A stretch of 64,000 nt of DNA from Bacillus atrophaeus (GTDB taxonomy: Bacteria > Bacillota > Bacilli > Bacillales > Bacillaceae), in NCBI RefSeq assembly GCF_001584335.1, contig NZ_LSBB01000018.1, positions 124,001 through 188,000 on the forward strand, given 5' to 3'. A program made the translations under genes and the position numbers. The first letter of the stretch is position 1. Every line of letters begins with the position of its first letter. Below are positions 1 to 8,341 of the stretch, piece by piece. The notes below the pieces were generated by a model, which was given only the letters and a program-made list of their open reading frames with translations, did no database searches and was not told the DNA's origin.

Positions 1-2
1 TG

Positions 3-71
3 GCCGAGTCACAAGCTCAAATGATAGCCAATCTTTATCTAATACTGGCAGAGGGAGGAAAAGGGGTATGA
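3..71 (+). CDS. 3' end of a phage structural/accessory gene (partial)
   Basis: The frame starting at base 3 is open from the window edge and ends in TGA at 69-71. It gives a tail of about 22 residues containing MIANLY and LAEGGKGV. The stop overlaps the ATG of the next gene in an ATGA arrangement, which indicates translational coupling. In PBSX and phi105-like prophages a small gene in this position precedes xkdX. The visible part is too short to identify the product. Confidence 0.5.
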   Translation, partial: AESQAQMIANLYLILAEGGKGV

Positions 72-256
72 TGGATTGGTTTACAAGCGTAAAAACCATA
101 TACGGATGGGGGCCGCAGTATTACAGCAATGCAGACGTGGCCCGTTTTGTTGAGTGGGGAAGAATCACAGAAGAACAATACAAACAAATAACCGGCTTGA
201 CCTATCCCATGACGGAACAGCCCGTCAGTGTGGATTTAGGCGGCGTCGCAAACTAA
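68..256 (+). CDS. xkdX: XkdX family phage protein
   Basis: A 62-residue protein with the typical XkdX sequence: an N-terminal aromatic-rich WFTSVKTIYGWG stretch, then the VARFVEWGRITEEQYKQITG core. Members sit between the tail fibre genes and the holin/endolysin genes of Bacillus prophages; their role is undefined. The start at 68 is preceded by GGGAGG about 10 bases upstream and overlaps the stop of the preceding gene. A hairpin terminator follows at once. Confidence 0.85.
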   Translation: MMDWFTSVKTIYGWGPQYYSNADVARFVEWGRITEEQYKQITGLTYPMTEQPVSVDLGGVAN

Positions 257-258
257 CC

Positions 259-284
259 AACACCCTAAGAGGTGTTTTTATTTT
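259..284 (+). terminator. intrinsic terminator after xkdX
   Basis: AACACC and GGTGTT form a 6-bp stem around a six-base loop, followed by a T-rich run. It separates xkdX from the lysis genes, so it is probably partly read through, or the lysis genes have their own promoter. Confidence 0.55.
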
Positions 285-307
285 GCCTCGAAGGAGGTGA
301 TTAAGAG

Positions 308-730
308 ATGGAGGAAACGAATGTGTTTATTAACTTTGAAACGTTAGACTTGGCAAGAGTTTATTTATTTGGGGGTGTGAAGTACCTTGATTTGTTGTTA
401 ATTCTCAGCATCATTGATGTAATCACAGGAGTGATCAAAGCGTGGAAATTCAAGAAACTCCGCAGTCGGAGCGCTTGGTTCGGTTATGTTCGCAAGATGC
501 TCAGCTTTCTTGTGGTCATTGTAGCTAATATCATTGATACGATTACAAACCTGAACGGTGTTCTGACTTTTGGGACCGTTCTTTTTTATATTGCAAATGA
601 AGGTTTGTCAATTACGGAGAACCTTGCACAAATCGGTGTAAAGATTCCGGCTGCTATTACAGATCGACTGCACGTAATTGAAAATGACAATGAACACACA
701 AATGAAAAGGATGAACAGGCTGCTGGATAA
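308..730 (+). CDS. phage holin (toxin secretion/lysis holin family)
   Basis: A 140-residue membrane protein. A hydrophobic segment with a DVITGV motif (about residues 25-45) is followed by a basic K/R-rich patch (KFKKLRSRSAWFGYVRK) and two more hydrophobic segments (about 65-80 and 88-100). The tail is charged and cytoplasmic. This matches the Cph1/TcdE-type phage holin family (about 140 residues), which makes the membrane lesion that releases the endolysin. Its place directly before an N-acetylmuramoyl-L-alanine amidase supports this. The RBS is a strong AAGGAGGTGA at 291-300. Confidence 0.88.
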   Translation: MEETNVFINFETLDLARVYLFGGVKYLDLLLILSIIDVITGVIKAWKFKKLRSRSAWFGYVRKMLSFLVVIVANIIDTITNLNGVLTFGTVLFYIANEGLSITENLAQIGVKIPAAITDRLHVIENDNEHTNEKDEQAAG

Positions 731-779
731 TCTGGCGGCTTTTTCTATATAAAAATATGATGAATGGAGACGATGAAAA

Positions 780-1580
780 ATGACAAAGAAAATTATGATT
801 GATCCGGGACATGGCGGGAAAGATCCGGGAGCTGTAGCAAACGGATTAAAAGAAAAGGACCTCGTGTTGACGATTGCAAAGAAAACTAAAAAGATTTTAG
901 AAGATCAATATGGCGCAACTGTTAGGCTCACGCGGTCCAACGATAAGTTTATTGAGTTGTCAGAACGTGCAAGGCTGGCAAACAATTGGGGAGCTGATTA
1001 TTTTGTTTCAATCCACATCAATGCGGGCGGCGGCACGGGATTCGAAACGTATCGTTATGAAAAACTTTCTGCTTCGTCCGCCACAGGTAAGCAGCAAACA
1101 AAAGTTCATGACGCCATTTACAAGAAAATTGAAGCTCAGGGTGTAAAGGATCGAGGTAACAAAGCGGCAAACTTGGCTGTCTTGCGAGGTACATCTATGG
1201 CAGCTACTCTAACGGAAAGTCTTTTTATTGATCGTAAGGAAGACGCTGCCTTGCTTAAGCAAGGATCATTTATCAATTTGCTTGCGGAAGGCCATGCGGA
1301 AGGAATCGCGTCGGCTGTTGGCTTGAAAAAAACTGAATCAACCTCTAATAAGAAAGAATCTTCAAACGGCGTTAAATTAGCCGTAGTGAAGCCTAACGCC
1401 GATGGATGGCTTTGGGTATACAAAAGCGCAAACTGGAATGACAAGGCGCAAAAAGTAAAGCCGGGGGAAGCTTTTACAATCGCTTCAAAAGTAACAGTCA
1501 AAGGATCAAAAATGTACAAGCTGAAATCGGGTCTGTATATTACGGCTGCTGATAAGTATGTTCAGGTTAAAACCAAGTAA
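780..1580 (+). CDS. phage endolysin, N-acetylmuramoyl-L-alanine amidase (Amidase_3)
   Basis: A 266-residue zinc amidase that cuts the lactyl-alanine amide bond of peptidoglycan. The catalytic domain spans about residues 3-178: an opening IDPGHGGKDPGA with a zinc His, a GLKEKDL glutamate, SIHINA with the second His, and TESLFI with the catalytic Glu. A Ser/Lys/Asn-rich linker (about 182-197) leads to a C-terminal domain of about 65 residues that is probably SH3-like and wall-binding. There is no signal peptide, as expected for a holin-dependent endolysin. It ends in a strong terminator. Confidence 0.92.
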   Translation: MTKKIMIDPGHGGKDPGAVANGLKEKDLVLTIAKKTKKILEDQYGATVRLTRSNDKFIELSERARLANNWGADYFVSIHINAGGGTGFETYRYEKLSASSATGKQQTKVHDAIYKKIEAQGVKDRGNKAANLAVLRGTSMAATLTESLFIDRKEDAALLKQGSFINLLAEGHAEGIASAVGLKKTESTSNKKESSNGVKLAVVKPNADGWLWVYKSANWNDKAQKVKPGEAFTIASKVTVKGSKMYKLKSGLYITAADKYVQVKTK

Positions 1581-1583
1581 GCA

Positions 1584-1619
1584 AAAAGGGCCTTCTCATA
1601 ACGAGAGGGCCTTTTTTTG
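1584..1619 (+). terminator. terminator after endolysin
   Basis: A GC-rich hairpin (AAGGGCC...GGCCTT with TTCTC/GAGAG inside) is followed by seven T residues. It ends the lysis operon and separates it from the convergent gene downstream. Confidence 0.85.
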
Positions 1620-1627
1620 TTTGATTT

Positions 1628-2398
1628 TTAGAACCATTTCCCTGTATAGGTTGTACTTACTTCACCTTTTGCGCTTTTCTTAGGAGTGATAACGGTTGTG
1701 AAGTAAAACCTTCCAGCTTGAAATCCATAACCTTTAAATCCGAGTTTCATTCTGTAGCCGGCCTTTCCATAAAATTTACCCTTACTAATATATTTATCGC
1801 TAGTGCCTCCGATCCTGCTTATATCATATAAGAGAAACAGAGGATTTTTATATCCAATATGATTATCCCATTTGTCATCTGAAATTGCTTTAGAGCGGTC
1901 TTTCGTTGTAACTTCTGCAACCCATTCATAAGTGAAAGCGTGTATACCCGCGCCTTTCATTTGTTTTCTCCCACTATATCTTATTTTAATATCTTTCATA
2001 GGTTGAGCATCAAAAACAGAATTGTCGTTTATAATGGTACTGGTTACTCTTTCCGATGAAGCGTCTTGGTTTGATTTCTCCAACTCCGAAATTAGCTTAT
2101 CAGGATTTTGGAAAATGTCGAGAAGCTCTTTTTTTTCAGAATCCGTTTTGTTTTGAAAAACTTCATAATTCGCTTTTGCCTCTTCTTTGGTAAAACCCTT
2201 TGGCGGATTAACAATTTGTTCTTTGAGCAAATCATCAATTTCATGTACACTGGAAGGAACTTGATTTTCTTTGAAAATCGAATTAAGTTCTTGAGTGTTT
2301 TCAGCAGCTTTAACGTTTGGCCCGAATACAGAAGTGGCAAGAATCATCACTAAAGACAAAATACCAACAACGAAAATGTTCTTCCTGATTCTTTTCAA
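1628..2398 (-). CDS. secreted protein of unknown function, prophage cargo
   Basis: I choose a TTG start at 2398 because AGGAGTGA lies six bases upstream and because it places a classic signal peptide at the N-terminus: a basic MKRIRKN, a hydrophobic FVVGILSLVMILATSVFG core and VKAAE as likely cleavage site. The product is then 256 residues. An upstream ATG at 2437 would add 13 residues and has no RBS. The mature part has a charged helical half (about 35-115) and a Gly/Tyr/Lys-rich C-terminal half (about 120-256). I do not recognise the family. Its position behind the lysis cassette and its opposite strand are typical of lysogenic-conversion genes. Confidence 0.7.
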   Translation of the reverse strand: MKRIRKNIFVVGILSLVMILATSVFGPNVKAAENTQELNSIFKENQVPSSVHEIDDLLKEQIVNPPKGFTKEEAKANYEVFQNKTDSEKKELLDIFQNPDKLISELEKSNQDASSERVTSTIINDNSVFDAQPMKDIKIRYSGRKQMKGAGIHAFTYEWVAEVTTKDRSKAISDDKWDNHIGYKNPLFLLYDISRIGGTSDKYISKGKFYGKAGYRMKLGFKGYGFQAGRFYFTTVITPKKSAKGEVSTTYTGKWF

Positions 2399-2462
2399 AA
2401 AATCACTCCTATTGCCTATTTTTCTAACATTTACCATTATAACAAATTATGGGAGGTAAAAC

Positions 2463-2681
2463 ATGAAAAAGTTTGCAGAAAGAGAATATTTATTTTATTC
2501 TGTGGTTGCCATATTAGCGTTTTTAAGTTTATTAGTCACTGACAAAATATTTTTTGTAATCTTAATCATTGGCATACTGATCAACACTTATTATTGCGGT
2601 TATACAAAAAGTAAAGTAGGGGTAAATTTGCTTGTAGCTGGGGTTCTAATTGTTGCTCAATTATCTTGGTCTTTTTATTAA
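2463..2681 (+). CDS. small membrane protein, unknown function
   Basis: A 72-residue protein with two or three hydrophobic segments (about residues 11-25, 28-42 and 53-70) and few charged residues. The RBS GGGAGGTAAAAC is well placed before ATG 2463. It lies divergent to the secreted-protein gene, so the two share a short AT-rich promoter region. It is too small and generic to assign a role. A terminator follows. Confidence 0.6.
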   Translation: MKKFAEREYLFYSVVAILAFLSLLVTDKIFFVILIIGILINTYYCGYTKSKVGVNLLVAGVLIVAQLSWSFY

Positions 2682-2691
2682 ACAGGATATG

Positions 2692-2726
2692 AAAAAAGGA
2701 CCCTTCAATGCAGAGGGCCTTTTTAT
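2692..2726 (+). terminator. terminator between convergent prophage genes
   Basis: AAAAGGACCCT and AGAGGGCCTTTTT form a stem with a T-tract at the 3' end. It serves the small membrane-protein gene and may also serve the convergent HTH gene. Confidence 0.65.
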
Positions 2727-2920
2727 ATAATCCATATTTTCTTATCTTTGTTCCAAGAAAGTTTACCTTGTCGTATGAGATTTTTTGTAGCAGCACGTAT
2801 CTCTTGTTCGGACTTCCCGGTCTTCCTTTTCAAGTCATTTAAAGTCGGGTTTCTTCTATATAAACTCATGTTCAATATGATCTGATACAGTTTCCGTTCA
2901 AAATCAGTTATTATAATCAT
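2723..2920 (-). CDS. small winged-helix/HTH protein
   Basis: A protein of about 65 residues if it starts at ATG 2920. A helix-turn-helix-like block (NPTLNDLKRKTGKSEQEIRAATKNL) is followed by a wing-like RQGKLSWNKDKKIWII, so it is probably a small DNA-binding regulator. The start is uncertain. An AAGGAG sequence abuts the ATG with no spacing, and an upstream TTG at 2962 lacks an RBS. The ATG and its Shine-Dalgarno sequence lie inside a perfect inverted repeat (2912-2938). Confidence 0.5.
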   Translation of the reverse strand: MIIITDFERKLYQIILNMSLYRRNPTLNDLKRKTGKSEQEIRAATKNLIRQGKLSWNKDKKIWII

Positions 2921-2938
2921 CTCCTTAGGATGATTATA
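2912..2938. promoter_or_regulatory. 10-bp inverted repeat over the start of the HTH gene
   Basis: TATAATCATC at 2912-2921 and GATGATTATA at 2929-2938 are perfect reverse complements with a 7-base loop. On the minus strand the loop carries the AAGGA Shine-Dalgarno core and the ATG lies in the stem. It could be an operator for the HTH protein itself or an RNA hairpin that limits its translation. Confidence 0.5.
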
Positions 2939-2967
2939 TAAGAACGTATGTTTTTGTTGCAATAATA

Positions 2968-3543
2968 TTATGAGCGGACCTTTGGTTTGAACTCAATAAT
3001 ATATTTGTGTTCTGAGGGCTGCAAAATGAATTTCATTTCACAAATATCATTTGATACCGAGTAAACAGGATCAGCTTTTTCTAAAGCTTTCTGCAGGGTA
3101 TCTTCTTCAAAACCTAGAGATTTTAACATTGAATAAGCAGCTCTAGTCCCTTTTTTTGAGGACTTAAAAATTTTATCTTTATCCGGAATAAGATCAACAC
3201 TTATATTCATCCCTGTAAGTATCTTGTCTTTGTTGTATAAGCCTGCTATTTTATAGCTTTTTTCACTATCGTTGTCTACTTCTTTTACAAATACATTTAC
3301 ATAATTATTCTTTGCTGTCTTGTAAAATTCGTCATCTGTAATGAGATGGGACGGGCGTTTTTCAACATCATCATGGATATTATCAATATTATTGTTATAT
3401 TCGTCAATGAATTGATCCAGGGAGAATACGAAAACGTTCTTTTCCTCACCTGGTAATACCTGTTTATCTGTCGACTGACTTCCAGCATCGACACCACCGC
3501 AGCCAGACAAACCTAATAATAAAACAAATAAAAGCTTTTTCAT
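2968..3543 (-). CDS. prophage lipoprotein of unknown function
   Basis: A 191-residue lipoprotein. The N-terminus MKKLLFVLLLGLSGCGG is a short signal with an LSGC lipobox, so Cys15 should be lipidated and the protein anchored outside the membrane. The mature part is charged and mostly hydrophilic, without a motif I recognise. The start is fixed by AGGGGG upstream of ATG 3543. It is probably another lysogenic-conversion gene of the prophage. Confidence 0.68.
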   Translation of the reverse strand: MKKLLFVLLLGLSGCGGVDAGSQSTDKQVLPGEEKNVFVFSLDQFIDEYNNNIDNIHDDVEKRPSHLITDDEFYKTAKNNYVNVFVKEVDNDSEKSYKIAGLYNKDKILTGMNISVDLIPDKDKIFKSSKKGTRAAYSMLKSLGFEEDTLQKALEKADPVYSVSNDICEMKFILQPSEHKYIIEFKPKVRS

Positions 3544-4183
3544 GTGAACCCCCTAAAGTTTAGCAATGATTTCATTTTAAAACAGTTAAAGGGCTATTAC
3601 CATAATAGGTCAGTTTTTCATTGAGGTTTTCACAAAATCCCTTGCTTGCGGTCATAAAACTTGTTAATGTATAAGAAACTCATACAGTTAATGAAAGGCA
3701 AAAGAACGTAAACGGTTAAACTGTACTTACCTGAGTTGCCCACGTGCCCACACTTTGCCCACACTTTTTTACCAACCAAGGCAATTCACCTCAAAATTAA
3801 TGAAATCTAATTATCACGAACCCCTTAAACAAAAGGCTTTTGTTGGTACTCAATTGATATGTAAATAGTACGGGAACAATTGATCTGATGGTCACGAAAA
3901 TACAAACTATTCTTGAACAAAACGCAATTTTGTAATACCATAGCATAGACATAAACAACTCTGACCATATTATGTATAGACTGGAAGGGAATGTGTGATT
4001 CCCTTCTTTCCCTGTTTATAAACGCGAAATATTTGCAGAAGCTCATGATTCAGTTTAAGATAAACAGTACCAATATGGGAGAGAAGAACGAGGACTGCCT
4101 GTGTTCTCATTCTTGTATTTTTCAGTTTATGCTCTCATACATAATCGATAATGTTGAGGGACATCCAGAAGGAGTGAAGGGAC
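3544..4183. other. non-coding stretch with possible prophage attachment-site remnant
   Basis: No convincing gene lies here. At about 3736-3772 there is a triplicated GCCCAC motif (TGCCCACGTGCCCACACTTTGCCCACAC). Read on the minus strand it could encode a KKVWAKCGHVGN-like tail resembling the C-termini of some phage tyrosine integrases, whose genes often end at the attachment core. I therefore suspect the right prophage junction lies between here and greA. The 150 bases before greA hold its leader and RBS (AGAAGGAGTGA). Confidence 0.3.
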
Positions 4184-4660
4184 ATGGCACAAGAAAAAGT
4201 TTTTCCAATGACAGAAGAAGGAAAACAAAAACTTGAACAAGAATTAGAGTATTTGAAAACGGTTAAACGCAAAGAAGTAGTCGAGCGTATCAAAATAGCG
4301 AGAAGTTTCGGAGACCTTTCTGAGAACTCTGAGTACGACTCAGCGAAAGAAGAGCAGGCATTCGTGGAAGGGCGCGTCACCACTCTTGAAAATATGATCC
4401 GCAATGCAAAAATCATCGAGGATGACGGCGGCAATTCAAACATTGTCGGTTTAGGTAAAACCGTTACATTTATCGAACTTCCTGACGGCGATGAAGAATC
4501 TTATACCATTGTCGGAAGCGCTGAAGCGGACCCGTTTGAAGGGAAAATTTCAAACGATTCTCCGATTGCAAAAAGTTTGATAGGCAAACAAGTAGGCGAT
4601 CAAGTGACCGTGCAGACACCAGGCGGCGAAATGCTAGTGAAAATTGTGAAAATTTCATAA
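4184..4660 (+). CDS. greA: transcription elongation factor GreA
   Basis: A 158-residue protein, full length for GreA. It binds RNA polymerase in the secondary channel and stimulates cleavage of backtracked RNA. The N-terminal antiparallel coiled coil (about 1-75) carries the signature [18 protein letters not shown] with the tip acidic residues. The C-terminal FKBP-like domain (about 80-158) includes VGLGKTVTF and [15 protein letters not shown]. The RBS is GGAGTGA. In B. subtilis greA lies between udk and pbpI; here the upstream side is prophage instead. Confidence 0.97.
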   Translation: MAQEKVFPMTEEGKQKLEQELEYLKTVKRKEVVERIKIARSFGDLSENSEYDSAKEEQAFVEGRVTTLENMIRNAKIIEDDGGNSNIVGLGKTVTFIELPDGDEESYTIVGSAEADPFEGKISNDSPIAKSLIGKQVGDQVTVQTPGGEMLVKIVKIS

Positions 4661-4676
4661 TATCCGTTTAACAATG

Positions 4677-4712
4677 AAACACCTCGTCCACAATGTGGGG
4701 GAGGTGTTTTTT
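4677..4712 (+). terminator. greA terminator overlapping the pbpI ribosome-binding site
   Basis: AAACACCTC (4677-4685) pairs with GAGGTGTTT (4701-4709), with an inner CCACA/TGTGG helix, and is followed by a T-run. The 3' arm contains the GGGGGAGGTG Shine-Dalgarno sequence of pbpI, whose ATG is at 4713. Confidence 0.8.
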
Positions 4713-6461
4713 ATGAATGTATCTAAAAGGATGAAGCGGGTTGTGGTTTGTTTTCTTATTGTATTTTTTCTTCTTCTTGTAAGACTCGCGGAAATTCAGT
4801 TGTTTTTCACAGAATCATTTTCAAAGCTGAACATTAACCTGATTCAGGAGAGCGTAAACCAACGAACGGAAGAAGTTCTGATTTCTGACGGCAGGGGTTC
4901 TTTTCTGGATCGGAGTGGCGAGGCGTTAACCGGCAAGAAACAGCCGGCGATCGTCTTATTTCCTTTCCTTATTACGCAGGATTGGCCGATCAAGAAAGCC
5001 GCCGATATTCTCGGCATTTCCCAAGATGAGCTTCAACACGAACTGAAACAGGCAAAAAAACCAGTCATTTTAAGTAAAAGGACAATAAAAGATCTTTCTA
5101 AACAATCTGTCAAACAAATCAATTCTTTGAAATATCCCGGCATTTACGGCGTATATATGGAAGAGGACGATAAACCAAGCCTTGCCTCCCATACCATAGG
5201 AATGACCAATCAGGACCCGTCGCTGCTCAGGAGTAAATATCCCGATAAAAATGACCTGCCGATTCAAACCAAAATCGGCACTACAGGCTTGGAACGGACC
5301 TTTGATGAATTTTTGCTTCCGGAAAAAGACACCAAGCTTTTGTATCATGTAGATGGAAAGGGAAACCCTTTGTTCGGCATGGACGTCAAATATACAGCGG
5401 AAGCCAATTCGTTTTATCCGCTGCAAATCAAAACAACACTAGATCAGGACATCCAACAGGCAATGGAAGATATTGTTGACAAACAAGGTCTGAAAAAAGG
5501 GGGAGCGGTCCTGCTCGATATCGAAAAAAGCAGTGTATTGGGGATGGTAAGCAGACCGAATGCTGACGTATCAAAGCAAAGCACACTGCAAAATTACATG
5601 CTGAATCCGATCTATCCGGGGTCCGTGTTCAAAACAGTTATCGCCGCAGCAGCGATTGAACGTGATGCAGTCAAACCGAATCAAACTTTTAACTGCAACC
5701 TCAATCTGTACGGCGAACCGGGTGATGACAAAGGCAGCCTCACCTTTGACGAAAGCTTTGCCCAAAGCTGTAATTACACATTTACCAGTCTGGCCGAGGA
5801 GCTTATGAAGAAAGACGAAACAGTTATTGAAGACATGTCTGAAAAGCTTGCGCTGACAGATCGTGCCGGCTGGGAAGGGAAACTATACCACGAATCAGAT
5901 TTTCGCCAATTTTATAATGAACAAAGCGGCGTAATATGGGGGGATCAAAAGGATAAAGCTGTGAAAAAGGCCATTGCCCAGACTGCAATCGGGCAAAAAA
6001 ATGTAAAAGTCACTCCGCTCGAAGTCGCCAATATGATGGCAACCATCGCCCGCGGCGGTGAAAAAAAACAAGTGAAAATCGCCGATCACATTGAATACAA
6101 AAATGGGACCACCATGGTGAACTTTAAAGACCAAAAGATAGGCGGAAAAACGATTGACCGATATACGGCACAGCAGCTTCAAAAAGTGCTCCGGCTAGTC
6201 GTTACGTCTGAGTCAGGCACAGGCAGAAGGTTTCAGGATCTGCCTTATGAAGTAGCGGGGAAATCAGGTACGGCACAGACAGGAAAGATGTCGAAGGATA
6301 AAAAAACGCTTTATCAAAAGTGGTTTGCCGGATATTTTCCAGCGGAGCATCCTAAATACGCTTTGGTTGTTTTGCACATGGACACGCCGGGAGATAAGGC
6401 TCTGACAAATGCAGTGTTTTATGATATTGTTAAAAAAGTACATGAAAATGAAATAAACTAG
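4713..6461 (+). CDS. pbpI: penicillin-binding protein PbpI (class B transpeptidase)
   Basis: I use ATG 4713, just behind GGGGGAGGTG, which gives 582 residues, close to B. subtilis PbpI. An upstream ATG at 4674 would lie inside the greA terminator stem. One N-terminal membrane anchor (about residues 10-28) leads to a PBP dimerisation domain and a C-terminal transpeptidase domain. The catalytic motifs are SVFK (Ser304), SCN (352-354) and KSGT (from Lys517). It cross-links peptidoglycan on the outer face of the membrane. It is followed by yrrS, as in B. subtilis. Confidence 0.95.
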   Translation: MNVSKRMKRVVVCFLIVFFLLLVRLAEIQLFFTESFSKLNINLIQESVNQRTEEVLISDGRGSFLDRSGEALTGKKQPAIVLFPFLITQDWPIKKAADILGISQDELQHELKQAKKPVILSKRTIKDLSKQSVKQINSLKYPGIYGVYMEEDDKPSLASHTIGMTNQDPSLLRSKYPDKNDLPIQTKIGTTGLERTFDEFLLPEKDTKLLYHVDGKGNPLFGMDVKYTAEANSFYPLQIKTTLDQDIQQAMEDIVDKQGLKKGGAVLLDIEKSSVLGMVSRPNADVSKQSTLQNYMLNPIYPGSVFKTVIAAAAIERDAVKPNQTFNCNLNLYGEPGDDKGSLTFDESFAQSCNYTFTSLAEELMKKDETVIEDMSEKLALTDRAGWEGKLYHESDFRQFYNEQSGVIWGDQKDKAVKKAIAQTAIGQKNVKVTPLEVANMMATIARGGEKKQVKIADHIEYKNGTTMVNFKDQKIGGKTIDRYTAQQLQKVLRLVVTSESGTGRRFQDLPYEVAGKSGTAQTGKMSKDKKTLYQKWFAGYFPAEHPKYALVVLHMDTPGDKALTNAVFYDIVKKVHENEIN

Positions 6462-6533
6462 ACATAGAAGAACGTCTCAGCCCATGTTAAAATATATGCT
6501 GAGCCAAGAGGGATATAAAGGAGTGCAGAATTA

Positions 6534-7232
6534 TTGAGCAATCATAAACAATCTCGATTCGAAAACCGTGATAAGCGCAGAAAAGCAAATTTGGTGCTTA
6601 ACATTTTAATCGCAGTCGTTTCTATTCTTATTGTAGTAGTGGCGATTAACCTCTTCATCAACAGTCCTTCAACCAATGATGTTGCTAAGGATACTGAAAC
6701 GAGCCAGACAAAGAAATCTCCTGCATCAGGAAAGACGGAAAAAAAATCAGATGAAGATATAAAAGACAGTAAAAAAGATACATCTGACAGTGACAAAGAT
6801 TCCGATTCAAAACAAGATGATTCATCGAAAAGTGATGATTCCGATTCGAAAAAAGACTCCGACACGGACTCGGACCAAACAACAGATGACCCATTTAAAG
6901 ATGCAACAGTAACAGAAGGCGGTTCATCCGGCAACGTGGAAAAAACGATCGTAAACAAAGACTGGAAGGCAGTCGGAACAGAGCAGTCCGGAGAACATAC
7001 AGCAACATATGACTCTTCTTCACAAGACTGGTCTGAAATGCTCAAAGCTATTTCTTACGCCACAGGGGTTTCAAAGGATCAGATGACGGTGCTGTGGCTT
7101 GGCAATAACGGAAGCCCTCAAGATGCAAAAGGAAAAATTCTGGACAAAACGAGCGGCGCTAAATATCAAGTAACGATTACGTGGGAAGATAAAAAAGGCT
7201 GGAAGCCGACAAAAGTAGAGAAATTAAAATAA
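6534..7232 (+). CDS. yrrS: YrrS, membrane-anchored DUF1510 protein
   Basis: A 232-residue protein starting at TTG 6534 behind AAAGGAGTG. A single membrane segment (about residues 22-45) is followed by a long low-complexity Ser/Asp/Lys linker (about 50-125) and a folded extracellular C-terminal domain (about 140-232) with WLGNNG and KYQVTITWEDKKGW. In B. subtilis it lies behind pbpI, which suggests a cell-wall role, but its function is not known. The linker is the most repetitive coding stretch of the backbone here. Confidence 0.9.
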   Translation: MSNHKQSRFENRDKRRKANLVLNILIAVVSILIVVVAINLFINSPSTNDVAKDTETSQTKKSPASGKTEKKSDEDIKDSKKDTSDSDKDSDSKQDDSSKSDDSDSKKDSDTDSDQTTDDPFKDATVTEGGSSGNVEKTIVNKDWKAVGTEQSGEHTATYDSSSQDWSEMLKAISYATGVSKDQMTVLWLGNNGSPQDAKGKILDKTSGAKYQVTITWEDKKGWKPTKVEKLK

Positions 7233-7235
7233 ACG

Positions 7236-7273
7236 AAAAGCAGCTGGATGATGTCTCAGCTGCTTTTTTGTTC
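7236..7273 (+). terminator. terminator between yrrS and yrzA
   Basis: AAGCAGCTG and CAGCTGCTT form a perfect stem followed by TTTTTTG. It serves yrrS and possibly the convergent yrzA. Confidence 0.85.
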
Positions 7274-7281
7274 TCGAAATC

Positions 7282-7485
7282 TCACGCCTCAGCTGCAAAG
7301 TGTACAACTGCGCTATAATAAATTCTGTCATCCACTACCGCGCTTTGGTGAGAGACAGAGCGCACCCGAAGCAAGATCGCCTGATTGTTTTCGATTTGGG
7401 TATTGATTTTCTTTTCAAGCTCCTGTAATGAAGCGGCTTCAAAAAACTCTACTTTATCTTTGATCAGATCCAATTGAAAATTCAT
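7282..7485 (-). CDS. yrzA: YrzA, DUF2536 protein
   Basis: A 67-residue acidic protein with a helical N-terminal part (LQELEKKINTQIE) and a beta-rich C-terminal part (ILLRVRSVSHQ, RIYYSAVVHF). Length and position match B. subtilis yrzA. The RBS on the minus strand is GGAGGGTC before ATG 7485. It lacks a signal peptide, so it is probably cytoplasmic; function unknown. Confidence 0.85.
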   Translation of the reverse strand: MNFQLDLIKDKVEFFEAASLQELEKKINTQIENNQAILLRVRSVSHQSAVVDDRIYYSAVVHFAAEA

Positions 7486-7627
7486 CTTAACAGACCCTCC
7501 AGCTTTTACAAGATCATATGAAAGTATAAACGGTTCGCTTCATTCAAGCAATATATTTTAATTATCATTACCTGAGATATTTTAGTACCTTCTTCAAAAA
7601 AGATATGGTAATATAGGAACTGTTCCA

Positions 7628-7660
7628 TCGATAATTCATACTATGCTTATAGGAATTATA
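7628..7660 (+). promoter_or_regulatory. probable CymR operator upstream of the cysteine operon
   Basis: ATAATTC (7631-7637) and GGAATTAT (7652-7659) form an interrupted dyad about 20 bases before yrrT. The right half matches the conserved ATNGGAATT part of the CymR consensus; the left half is weaker. In B. subtilis CymR represses the yrrT operon when cysteine is plentiful. A possible -10 (TAATAT) lies near 7608. Confidence 0.55.
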
Positions 7661-7680
7661 AAATATGGAGAGTGAAGAAA

Positions 7681-8322
7681 ATGGGCCGTGAATTTATTCC
7701 TTTATTTGAGGATTGGGCAGCTACCTACGACCAAACCGCAAACGGATTTGATATTGAATATAAAGAAGCCTTCAGAGGCTACGAGCAGATTCTTAATGGC
7801 ATTGTCACCCGTTCCGGGTCACACGTTTTAGAATTTGGCCCGGGCACAGGAAACTTAACAGCCAAATTGCTAGAGGCAGGAAAAACAGTATTTGGTGTCG
7901 AACCGTCTCCGGCGATGAGGAAATTAGCGGCTGACAAGCTGTCAGGCCAATCTCTCATTGTTGACGGTGATTTTTTAGATTTTCCTGAACCGCCCTTTGC
8001 TGTCAATACGATTGTCAGTTCTTATGCTTTTCATCATTTAACAGACGAAGAAAAACGGACGGCTGTAAAGCTTTATGGCAAATACCTTAAAAGGCATGAT
8101 AAAATAGTGTTTGCCGATACCGTCTTTGAACATACTGATGCTTATAAGCAGGCTATCCAAAACGCCCGCCATCAAGGTTATCATCATTTGGCACAGGATT
8201 TGGAGACGGAGTATTATCCAACACTTGATACGTTGAAAGAGATTTTTTCAGCTGAAGGATTTGCCGTGCAATTCATTCAGCAAAACGATTTTGTTTGGAT
8301 ATTGGAGGCGATCAAACGGTAA
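7681..8322 (+). CDS. yrrT: YrrT, SAM-dependent methyltransferase of the cysteine operon
   Basis: Starting at ATG 7681 gives 213 residues, the B. subtilis length; the in-frame GTG at 7672 overlaps the GGAGAG ribosome-binding site. It is a class I methyltransferase with motif I VLEFGPGTGNLT (about residues 45-56) and a motif II-like FGVEPS. The methyl acceptor is unknown. As first gene of yrrT-mtnN-mccA-mccB-yrhC it may supply SAH to the salvage route run by the next genes (inference). Confidence 0.93.
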   Translation: MGREFIPLFEDWAATYDQTANGFDIEYKEAFRGYEQILNGIVTRSGSHVLEFGPGTGNLTAKLLEAGKTVFGVEPSPAMRKLAADKLSGQSLIVDGDFLDFPEPPFAVNTIVSSYAFHHLTDEEKRTAVKLYGKYLKRHDKIVFADTVFEHTDAYKQAIQNARHQGYHHLAQDLETEYYPTLDTLKEIFSAEGFAVQFIQQNDFVWILEAIKR

Positions 8323-8341
8323 AGTGAAGGGAATGTTATAG

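Noticed and set aside
6542-7045. 167-residue Ser/Glu-rich minus-strand frame opposite yrrS.
   Set aside because: It is the antisense shadow of the repetitive Asp/Ser/Lys linker of yrrS.
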